In this document: positions 37,101 to 49,419 of the stretch, piece by piece
How the letters are laid out: each line of letters begins with the position of its first letter
Position numbering within the stretch: position 1 is the stretch's first letter
NCBI GenBank assembly: GCA_036245525.1
Contig: BTPG01000003.1
Span: 210,628,570 to 210,692,569, forward strand
Length of the DNA stretch: 64,000 bases
Reading direction: 5' to 3'
Source: Semisulcospira habei
Lineage: Eukaryota; Mollusca; Gastropoda; Semisulcospiridae
Program-made: the position numbers and the translations under genes
The notes under the pieces: model-generated
The model's database searches: none
The model's input: only the letters and a program-made list of their open reading frames with translations
Told to the model about the DNA's origin: nothing

Positions 37101-40100
37101 ACACATGCATCTTTTTTCTACTCATTGAAGCGCTACGCATCAATAGCTGCGGAATGACGTATAGCGTTACGCCATACGACACCTTCGCAGCTATTGACGC
37201 GGGACGCGCATTTAACTGTTTAACCCGTTCTGTGCCAGCTGACGCTTCCTGTGTTTCTGTAATCTTCGTTAATTCAACAACAAAATCCCTCGCTGTCCCA
37301 GCAACACGGATTCACAGTGGTGTCAGCAAGAGGCATAGATCCTCGTCAGCCCCCGCAACTGCGGTAAGTTAGTGCAACTGCGGTAAGTTAGTGCAACTGC
37401 GGGGGCTCATGAGGATCTATACCTCTTGCAGACGGGTCGTGTTCATATGCTTTGGGCACTGAACGGGTTAATGATTCTATTCTCATTGAGAACCTGAGTG
37501 ACGGACAATGACATGTTTTACTGTATGGATTGTCAATCAGGGATTGCCAGCTGGGCACAGGAAACCTACCGCTGTAGGACTAGAGGATGAGAATCGTCAT
37601 AAAAACCGCTTCAACAGCTCCATTCTGCCGTGTGAGTGAATTTGGACATGTCAATGCATTCTGTGATATCACTATAACAGTCAAACTACAATTGTAACTA
37701 AGCATTTATTGCATTAGTATGCTGTTCTACATACATGCCTGCAACGTGTTAAGGGCCCACCACGCCGTAACTGTTTATAAATACACTTCTGTAACAAATG
37801 GTTCAGAAACGCTGCACACAGGTCAGGTTATGGTTCATTTAGACACATGACAATCTAGTTCCGCACACATTGTCTTTATATCAAGTAACCTGACAATGAA
37901 TGCACTCCGCTGTAGAAATACAACCCTATTAGTACAAGAAACAGTTAAAAATAGATTGACACGCTAACGGCAGCGCAGAATAAATAAGTGCGATGACGCG
38001 TGCGCTTTTGCTGCGTGTCCAAACTGCTGTTAAAGTTCATTTGGTGTGTCGACTAGGTGTAACAACCACACTTGTGCTGAAATGTGTCTTCAGATTTACG
38101 CGGAAAGGTACTTTAAATCACACTAAGTCACTAAGTCGGTCGCTGACTCACTGAGTCAGTCAATCAACTAACCATTCAACTAACGATTTACAGACCAGAC
38201 AATCAAGCCATGAACAAAATTAGCAATTAATCAATCGGGCAATCAGTCATCGACCCATCCATCTATCCACTCATCAATCCATCTATCCAGCCAGCCAGCC
38301 ATCTATCTGGCAATCAGCTGGTCGATCTTTTTTTCTTTTCCTCATTTCTGTTTCAGACGACATAAACCGTGTTGTTCTCCGTGGTGATGGTGAGTCTAAC
38401 AGCAGCGACTACATCAACGCCAGCTACATCAAGGTACATAACCAGATACTAACCCACACTCGTGTCTGCTTGCTCGGCATGACACACACTATAGTGGAAC
38501 CACAGTGCTTTGTGAGATGATTCCGATGTACAGACTCGTTGATATAACCCTGCAGCTGTCGGTAGCGCTTTCCTCGCGATAATTCCTGTAGGATTCCTGT
38601 AGAAATCATCGTGACGAAAGCGATATTGACAGCAAAAGGGTTAACAGATGTATTCGTCGTTTCCAGGGAAGAACTGCAGAGAAGACATACGTAGCAGCGC
38701 AAGGTACGTTACCTTTTATATCTGTGATATGCCTACATACTACAGGGAGGCCATGATACATTCTCATAGTTGATACTTTGTAGAGGCATAATTCGCTATC
38801 GAATCTACATTTATCACTAGCAGATCTGATAAGCACATTTATCCCCCCACCCCCCACCCCCTCCCATGTGCAAGTCAGCCTTTGGTTTTGTTTTACTGTG
38901 GCTCCAGGCACAGGGGGTTACTATTCAGCATACATAACTTTACTTTCAGGACCCAAAACAAACACTGTTGTCGAATTCTGGAAAATGATGTGGCAGGAGA
39001 AGACAACCCACATTGTCATGTTGACTAATTTGAAGGAGAGAGGGAAGGTAAAGATAACTCATGTTGATAGACAACGGCGGCTACCCCTGCGTTAAGAAAA
39101 AGGAGTAGCTGCCCTTGCTTATCATAATCAACATAAGTACGCATATCAACTTCACTGTGCATGAAACATACACTGAAACCTTTTTTTTTTTTTTTTTTTT
39201 TTTTTTGTTGTGGGATTTAGTTTTTATCATGTTCACCTTTTCCGGGCTGGTTTCATGCGGTGACTTTAACTCATTCCGGGCGACCCGCTTCAAAAGCCGC
39301 GAAAGTGTCGTTTAGCGTAGCCGGCGGCAAAGCTGTATAACGCTTCCAGAGGTATTGATGGGCATTGATGGGATAAACTAATTGTCTTCCGTTTCCAGTC
39401 ATAAGCTTTGGGCCTTTTCTACCTAAGTGCGTCAGTGATGTCATTTCATTTATTTTCTTCATAGAAAATGTGTCATTGATGTCAAGTGTTTACCCAATTA
39501 GAAAGCAAAGGAAAACTCGGACCCACTGCAGCCGACGTCGACCCGAGGTCCTTTGCTTACTGGGTATGATTGATCTATTGCTTGTTGCTGAATATTTTGT
39601 TCAGAACAAGTGCGCAGAGTACTGGCCTCCAAAAGGTGCGCCACGCAAGTATGGCGGTGTTAACGTCACCAGTCTTGACGAAGCGCAGAGAGCCGATTAC
39701 GTCATCAGGACGTTTGAGATCAAGGGGAAGGGGGTGAGGCCATTTTATCAATTCATGCCCGTTATTTAAAGGAGAAAATCGGTGTTTATTATCCTTATCC
39801 CAGTCACCTTGGAAAGAAGCATAAAACTGAATATGTACTCACACAGAAATTGTATTCTTTCAGCCTCTTTACAGTGTTTCTCATTAGCTTGGCTCTATTT
39901 GATTTTTTTCCCCCTAGTCGTCAGTTCTCAAAGCAACGGGAGTCCCCGTGTCACATATTACCACGGTAGCATGTGATAAGTAGACTTCATTCTTAAATAT
40001 TGTGATTACAACGTTATTCGCTGAGCAAAGCGTTCTCCCCAAAATAAATCTTTGTCCAATCACATTTATCGATACAAACACACCCTAATCTTTGTTCATG

Positions 40101-43100
40101 CAAACCTCTAAACAAAAATATGCCAATAAATAAATAATGTAATGGTCTACACAACAACAACAACAACAAATATGTATAGGTGTTCTGTGATGCTACCAGT
40201 TTTATATAAAACATTAAGGAATAATTGGATACTTTAGATAATATCAACGGTAGGAAAATTCAACTGAAGCGAAGGCCCTATCACGTACTGACCGTATTCG
40301 ACACGGCGCATAAAGAAATAGTTGGATAAATAAAAGGTGAGGGGGTTACGCAACAAAATAAATATATCCACACGTTGTGTTCGACCGATATTACCAATTC
40401 CATACACAAGAATGACTGAAAATGTATTAAATTAAAAAAAATAAAACACCTGACAGATAAATTCCACTCGAGTGCACTTCGCGCCAGGTTGATTAATGAT
40501 AGTCGGAAGTATAGATAATTACGTCCCCTGAATCTCTATTTCACGAGTAAAGTATGGGGTCCTTTCAAGGGTATACTTCACGCTATTACGTTTTACAGGT
40601 GAAGACAAAATCGTTGTATTACGAGTTAGGCTTTGCCAGTGGTTCTTCAGTGTCGCCTCCAGGGTCCGGTCAGGGGGTCAATGTCGGAGGTAAGAGTCGA
40701 GGGCTGCCTAACTCAAGTTGTAATACAACTAATATTATGCACCGGATGTTCGTTCACACGCGTTGCTTATGGCGAAGTTACGTTTACGCCGGCCGACTCC
40801 CAACAACGAATAAGAGCAAAGTCACGACGGACAACCAGCTTCTGCCAAAATCATAGACGGCACTCCAAACATCTCCAAGAGGCAAAGATCCTCATGAGCC
40901 CTACGGGCTCATGAGGACCTATGCCTCTCGGAGATGTTTGGAGTGCTGTCTGCTCTTTGAGTAAACGCTGACTTTCAATCGCGATGTCGCTCTCGTTCCT
41001 TGTCTGTAGCCGTTCGTTGTAAACGAAACCTCACTATCAAGGGTGTTTTTTTTCCCTACAGTTTTATTTATTTCCTGGTGTAGTTACCTAGGGGGAATTT
41101 TTCTTATGATTCCGAAAGGTAAGCTATACTCACATCAAATGTATTTCAATGAGTAATGTTGTGAACACGCGTGCATTGCATTCTCTTTTTGTCAACTTAA
41201 ACACGTTTATTATATCTGCATGTATACCACACACAAACATTGTTTTGCAGGGGAAATCAACACGTCACGTGACCCAGTACCATTTCGTGACGTGGCCAGA
41301 TCATCACGTGCCTACAGCCACGGCCCTGGTGGACTTCTGGCGGACAGTGGTCACCAGTCACCACAACCAGCGGTCACCAGCACCACTACTCGTACATTGC
41401 AGGTAAGGGAATTTAAACAGTGGCCACCAGTCACCAGCTATCACCGTACAGAGCAGGTTGGCAACATAATGGTTGTTTGGTTGCTTGTGTTTTGTTTGTT
41501 TTTTCTTTAGTAATCACCAGCACCATTACTCTCAACCGCAGGTAATCATTAACGTATTTGTGTTGTCCAACCTTCAGTGCCGGATCCAGGGGGAGGGGGG
41601 GGGGGGGGCAGGGGGGGGGGCCATGTCGCTCCCACCCCAAAATTGTTAAAATGCTTTAAGAAAGTTGGGGTTGTTTGGCCCCCCGTTCCACTCTCCTCCC
41701 TCGTTTGTTATTATGTGGGTGAATGTCCAAGCTGTAGCCATATTTCCCCGGCGCGTACCCCTCCCCCCCCTCCCCCTCCCCCCCCCCCCCCCCCCCGTTT
41801 GATTTTTCGACGCCCGGAAAGTACGTCGCCTACCTACCCCCCCCCCCCTCACCCCCCCCCCTCACCCCCCCTCACCCCCCCCCCCTCACCCTCTCTCCCC
41901 CCCCCCCCCCCCCACTGTTTGATTTTTTTGCCCTCGCGGAAAGAACATCTTGCGTGGTCGAGGCCCTTTGTATCAGGATCAAGGTCCAAATCAAGAAGTG
42001 CCCCCCCCCCCCCACCCCCTTGGAGGAAAGTGATCTGGCCCTGAACCTTTACAACCTACAGGAAAAGGTATTTGCATTGATTATTTTCTCTCCTTCATCA
42101 GAGAAAGTGTATATTATACTTAGTCTATTTCGCCTATAACAAGTTCTGACACCAAGTCGGATATTACTGCTTTTTTAAAGGTCTCAATAATTCGCTTCCT
42201 GTGTAGATTATTAAAGGTCCAAATACATACGCTTCCTGTGTAGATTATTTCGCTTGTGACAAACTTCCTAGCTTGGGTATAGCGACAGAGAAACTCTGGT
42301 CTCCCTGTGCCATAGTGTATCCCAAGTCCATTTAGTTTCATGTTCACAAATTCCGTCAAATAAAACATTTAAGGACTCGTATATCGGAAAAGACAGCCAT
42401 GTTATATTATTTATTAAATCGTGGCTACTCAGGTAAACCGTATAAAAATTGATGTGATACCAGCATTTTTCGTATAAAACTGGTGTGAAACCAGCATTGT
42501 CGTATGTAGCTGCTGTGAAACCAGCATTTTTCACATAAACTGGTAGGCACATTGTGAGCCGCGTTATCCATGCTGGGACAAGGCCATTGTTTTCTATTGA
42601 CGTCATAGTCAGTCCTTATTTAGTCAAAAACACAACAGCCTAGTGCGCGTATGACCAGCTATGGTTCCAGATGTTTGTAGGTCTGTTAACATGTGAGGGT
42701 CTGAGATTTTGGACCTTACGGCTTCAAGCCGTTGGGTTTAAAATCACCGGCCAGCGCCCAATTAATATTTGACTCATCATTGTACGCTATGCGACACTTC
42801 CGCAACTATTGATGCGGGGGCTTCAATTCATCAAACACTGACGTACTACAGCATGAGACGGATTGCCCATGAAAATACAAGGGTAATGTCAGATTAGCTT
42901 GGCGCCATTAGGCGCCAAGCTAATCTGACACTACCCTTGAATTTTCATGGTCAGTTCAATCTCCTGGAACGGGTACAAAATCGTTAGGCGACACCTCCAC
43001 ATGTGGGCAATGCAGCCTTGGGGTTAAATGGGTTAAATGAGTTAAAGATCAGTTGCTATTTCCCTGTCCCCAGTGCTGGTGTGGGGCGGACAGGAACCTT

Positions 43101-46100
43101 CATCGCCCTGGACATTGCTATGGATGGTGCGCAAAACCAATCAGAAATCGACATTTTCCACATAGTGCAGCGCATGCGGGAGGACAGAGTCAACATGGTG
43201 CAGACCAAGGTGCTAGTTGTGTTCCCGTCGCTTTTTGTTCGCTGTGTGGCGCCCACAGATTTCAGTATTTCTCAACACATGTGTGTTGGTCTGTGGTATG
43301 TTCACAGTGCGCAAAGGCCATCGGGCCGACGTGGCAGCTGTTGGCCCGCGCACGGCTGTGTGCGGGCCAACGTCGGCCGATGTCGGCCCCATGGACTGTT
43401 GCGCATTGGGTTAGGGCTATAAGGTCCAAAATAACAGATCAATACATATATACATCTGTCTATTTTTGTTGTTTGGTTTTTTTTTTTTTTTTTAATAGGT
43501 GGCAAGGAACTTTTATTATCATAAATATTTTGGATAACGTAGGCCCTATTTGTAGAATTCCTAGTTTCGTGCAACATATCGGCTAGGTGTGAACTTGAGT
43601 TTTCCTGCGGGATTCCGTCGCAGACAGCATATGATTCTTGTTTCACAAATAAGCACACACAACAGTACAGAAGTTTCAGCTCAGGTTTATAAGTGTATTC
43701 ATCACCGTGTGCATTAATCGCAGGAGCGTGTTGTATGTAATATCATTCCTCTTTAGTTCCCATTTGTGTGTGATATCGGTTCTGACTCAGTACTGCTTTG
43801 TGTGTGATATCGTTTCAGTCCCAGTACCGATTTGTGCACGAGGCCATCCTGGAGGCGTACACGAGTCGTCACGCCCGACTGGCGCTTCTGTCTTTCAACA
43901 GTTTCTTCCCGGATGACATTAAACCTGGTGCGCGCTCTGACCGCATCGACTCAGAATACAAGGTAAAGTTTGTGGATTTATTGCAAAGTGGTATAGTTCA
44001 ATAGTCCTTTCGTAGACCAGTAACCCCTTCACTGACTAAAAAAGGGAACACAGCCCAACTGCAAAGGGTTAAAAACCTCATGAGCCCTCCAGATGCACTA
44101 ACTTACCGCACATGCGGGGACTCATGCGGTTCTTTGCCTCTTGCTGACCCTATTCAACATGCTTCACTATACATACAGTAAACGTCGGATTAAGCGAACC
44201 GCCAAAGGACCCAAAGTTTCTTGTTGTTTTATCCCACGTTTGTTGTAAACGATGACATGTTCATAGACAGAGTGCTTTGGGGACGTCTGAACGAGCGTTG
44301 GTATATCCGACATGTGTTTTATCCGACCTTGTTATGAGCGCTGCAGACTGTGCACGGTAGACATGTATTGTGCACATGCAGGTGCTGAACCAGATGAAGG
44401 TGTTGCTGCACAAGCCGTCCCACACTGTGGCTGAACACGAGGACAACGTCGGCAAGAACAGGACGCTCCACGTACTGCCGGGTAATTTCCTTTTCCACTT
44501 CACTGTCAATAATCTCGGATTTTGCGTCCGAAACCACTGCACTCTGGCCGACATTCACGCGAAGAGCGCAAACAAAATGGGACGAAAACTAGGCACACAC
44601 AACACAGGACTAACTAGCAAGAGATATAGATCCTCATCAGCCCCCGCTGTCGCGGGGGCTCATGAGGATTTATGTCTCTTACAGATGGGTAACGTTCGTC
44701 TTGCGCCGGCAGTTACCGGGTTAATTTATCTCTTTAGGTCCGTCTTCAGTACATAGAATATGACAGACACGTGCTGTGACACTGTATCCATACATTTGAC
44801 CAGCTGGCCACTTCTTTCAGTCGGCGAAGATTTCAGATTATATTTAAAGTCATTTAGTCTCTCTATTAGTCTCTTGCTGGTTCTATACACAGATCAGCCT
44901 CAGTATAGCGCGTCACTCGGGAGCCTAAAACTCAGACTGCGCTATTCTCGATCGCGTTGCTTTCGTGGTGTTTTTTTCACTCAGGGAAGAAATTCGGTTG
45001 GCAAGCATAAGGTCTTCGGGCCAGCGTCAGCCTTAGTTGGCCCGCACACAGCAAAGGCTGACGACGGCCGAGAACCGTTTTCTCAAAGGGAATCCCCCGC
45101 GGGAGCCAGAGAGCCGGTCGCTTTATACCCGATACCGCAGTAAAACTGGATAGCGAAGTACTGAGACTGACCGGTAACACACGGAAAGCGACAGAACTTC
45201 TTCTATGGTATACTATTGCATGTTTCACTTTTACTTAGATATGTGCTTCCGCCATGATTTCAGACGACAACCACATCGTCCACCTGACCAAGTATGTGCG
45301 GGGCAGAAACCAGTACATCAACGCCGTCTACATGCCGGTAAAACGCTAAATAAACCTACAGTCTGATAAAATTAGCGTGATCTGATCAAGTAACCCCTTC
45401 AGTGCCGAGAACAAGTGAACACTATCCAACTTTGCGGGGATCTGTTTTCTTGCTGAGACGCCTTTGCGCCCATGTTCATTGGACGTCTTTGGCACAGAGT
45501 TAACCACCATTTCAAAAGAAAAATGTGCGACAAACCGCAGTGAAATGGCCAAGATCTTTTCACACTGTTGTATTCATTTTAAAGACTAAAATTTAAAAAG
45601 CTGACGTTACAGACGAAACATTGTAGTGGTTTTTGATTCGCAAAAATATATATATTTTTTCCTACATAATATTGTCACAAATATTTATTTTTTATGATTC
45701 ACGATTTATAAGTTCGTCGCTAGGCGGTGACACTGGTCACATGTGCCGTGATGTATTTCAACCCTATAACTAAATTGACCACACTGGTTACACCCCTTGG
45801 TCCGCTGCGCATCATGCGGAGCGGATCAAGGGGTGTAACCATTGTGGATATTATCCCTGTCTAGAATTACTTACATTCACAACTGTGTAATATTGTGCAA
45901 ATACTCCCATTGTGTTTGATATAATTTCGCATCCAGACGTTTTTCGCCCGACAAGGCTGTATCGTGACCCATCTTCCCCTGCCTCACACACTGGTGGACA
46001 TCTGGCGTCTGGTGGACGGAAATGACGTCACAACAATTGTCTCCCTTGGGGCGGAAGTTGAAGGACACCAGGTATGGCACTGTGCCTTGTGTAAAATAAT

Positions 46101-49100
46101 CACCAGTCTGTGGCCACACAGGGCAATTGCTTCCGGTGCATGTAGTAACTTTTCCGCAAGAAATAGTTTAAAAAATTTCCTCCCTTTTTGCCATCGTTTT
46201 AGGAGGTAAAACTTCAAATATTTGCCTTTTTTTGGCGTTTTGAGCAACAAAAGGCATGACAGGTGGTGTGAAAAAGAGCAAAACCTGGGTAATTTTAGTC
46301 GACCTAGTGTGTTCATGGGAGCCTAATGGGGGCATGTGCACGGTTGTAAGGAGGCTTGCAGACGACGGTTTTGTCATGGGGTACTTAGTGCATTTGAGTG
46401 TTGTGAAAAATGCTAACTCTTAATTTTTTTAAGAATTGCTGAAAATGTTTTTCCTGTGATGTGCTTCGCGTGGATTTTTTGTTTTGGCAGAAAGGTTGTT
46501 CGTTCATAGTTTTATGATGCAAGAGGCTAACAGATAATAGTGTGTGAAAAGGGGGCGTAACCTAATTGCCCTGTGTGGCCTGTGCGCGCAGGCACCGGTT
46601 CTGTAATCAATAGAGACTGGTGCACGTACAAGGGGGATAAGCCAGCAAGGACAGTAGCGCTTAGTTTATTCAGAGTTGCGCCGCACAGACCAGTGCATGA
46701 TCATGCCATGACAAAAGAGAGGAATTTTCACATTTATTTTCGTGAGTTTTTATTTTCCACAGGAGAACTGCTGTTATTGGCCACGTCATGAGGGAAAGCC
46801 CTTGACCTTTGGACCCGTCACGCTGACCTTGACCTCCAAATCGTTACTCGGGGATTGCCTGACTAACTACAAGCTGTCTTTTCGGTCAGAGGTACGCCAT
46901 TTCTCTGACAACAGTTGTTTCGATGAACGTGCCACCCCTTCGCTGCCACTGATCACGAATTTCGTGTCTGTAACGAATGCGCGCTGACGGAAATTCGCGT
47001 GAACAACACAGATGTCTTGGGTAACGAATGCGCGCTGACGGAAATTCGCGTGAACAACACAGATGTCTTGGGTAACGAATGCGCGCTGACGGAAATTCGC
47101 ATGAACAACACATATGTAACTGGAACAAAAAGTACACAGCGCTAGCAAGAGACATAAATCCTCATGAGCCCCCGCGACATCGGCAAGTTAGTGCGACAGC
47201 GGGGGCTCATGAGGATTTATGTCTATTGCAGCTGGGTAGCGTTCGCTTTTCCCCGGCATTTACGGGGTTAAACTTGCATACACTGAGCGAGCTACTGGTA
47301 ACTTTTTCTTTGTCATAGGACGCATACACTGAGCGAGCTGCTGGTAACTTTATCTTTGTCATAGGACGCATACACTGAGCGAGCTACTGGTAACTTTATC
47401 TTTGCCATAGGACGCATACACTGAGCGAGCTGCTGGTAACTTTATCTTTATCAGCGGACGCATACACTGAGCGAGCTACTGGTAACTTTATCTTTGTCAT
47501 AGGACACATACACTGAGCGAGCTACTGGTAACTTTATCTTTGCCAGCGGACGCAGACTGTGTTATTGAATCATCCTTAATTCAGCGTCACAGATCCCTAA
47601 ACGTCAGAGGAGCATGAAGTCATAGTAGTTTCGGCAAGAGGCATAGATCCTCATGAGCCCCCGCGACTGCGGCGGCCCATGAGGATCTACACCTCTTGCA
47701 GGTAGGTGGTGTTCAGTTTATCTTGGCAGTCAAGGGATCAGTTATGAATATTTGTTCCATAACAGACGAGGTACTAGGTTTTTAAACAATGGCTCAGTTC
47801 AGTTTAGGTCTTTTTCCCACACTTGCTTTACTTTATTGTAATCGGAGTTGACTATACAGCTGTTCACGTGATTTCACTTCACCTGATTTCACTTGTCTTG
47901 ACTTAGAGCATTAACTCATTCTACCCCAAAGACACAACAGCAAGAAAAAGGATCGTCCATGATATTTCAAGTGTGATGCCAGAATAGCTCGGCACCTATG
48001 GGCGCCAAGCTATTCTGGCACCACCCTTGAACTATCATGGTCGATCTGAGGCCTGCACTGCAATGCAGTCTTCAGAAGACAACTGCAAAATTTGGGAATT
48101 TCGGTGATGGGGTAGAATGAGTTAAGTTATTCTGTTAGAAATCTGAATTTACATCTTTTAATGATTTCATTTTAACTTTCCCGAACTAATTTTCACTTTG
48201 CTTATTTTACTTTATCGCTTTTAACAAGGTAGTCTATTGAAAATGTTGCTACATTGACATTTTGTCAGAGGTCCTATCTGCAGGCTTTTAATATAAATTA
48301 ATTCGCTTAAAACAAAAATGGTATATAACGACAAGAAAAATTGGGTCCTCTTGAGATTATTTATATAGGAAGTTTACTAGTATTTCATTTCCTGAAGTTT
48401 CGTTCTGGTCGGTTGATGATGGTATTTAAAAAAAAAAAAATGTTGTTTCTTCTTTTGCTCAGGATCAGTCTGGGGCTCGTGAGGTGCGTTTACTGCAGTA
48501 CACGGGGTGGACAGGGGAGGTGGCGGACAACACGGCGGACCTTCTGCAGCTGGTGGACCTCGTCAACAGTCGGCCTGGGGAAGGGGAGGAGGAGAATACA
48601 CCCGTTGTCATACAATGCCTGTAAGTGAGAGTGCGCAGGGGGGGGGGGGGGGGGAGGGGGGGAGAAGGGGGCAGGGGAGTTTAGGTGGGAGGGGGGGGGG
48701 GAGGGTACTGGAGGGAGTCATGCTGTCGGTATCGGTTATTGTCGCGTTAAATCCTGCAAGAATCATGGCGACAAAAACCGCTACCGACAGCCAAAGGACC
48801 AATTTACGTTGACCGGATATCAAAAGTATGTCAAATGTGCGCGAGTTTCAACGGAAACACTGGATTAAAAGACAGGACAAACATGCTATATCGCATGTTT
48901 GTCCTTGCTTCGTTCCAATCTTCCGTCGAAACTCGTGCAAATTGTACCTACTTTTGATTCTGGAAATCGCCAAATGCTTATTGGCTTGGGGGTGGGGGGT
49001 TGGGGGTGGGGGGAAGCATGTCTGAGGAGCATGTTCTGGAGTCTGTTCCATCTTGCAGCATATATCTGTACACTGTGCTTTGGCTAGTAACTAACTAGTG

Positions 49101-49376
49101 TAAGCTGCCTGTGTCGAAGACAGCGCCATTTATCAGCGTGCGTATTTTGCAGAGATGGTGCGTCAAAGAGTGGTCTCTTCCGTGCCATTTGCGACGCCAT
49201 AAGCAGAATGACGTATGATCAAGACGTTGACGTGTATATGGTGGTGCGTCACTTGCAGGCAGTCAGACATGAATGTGTGACGTCAGAGGTAAATTAAATG
49301 TCGCCCTCTGTGATAAGGGGCATGGGGGGGGAAGGGGGGGGGGGAAGGGGTTGTATGTGTGTAATGGGATGGTGGT

Positions 49377-49419
<43 letters not shown>

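Noticed and set aside
41577..42044. Proline-rich ORF of 155 codons
   Set aside because: It is a translation of poly-C tracts inside the intron between two well-supported PTP exons.
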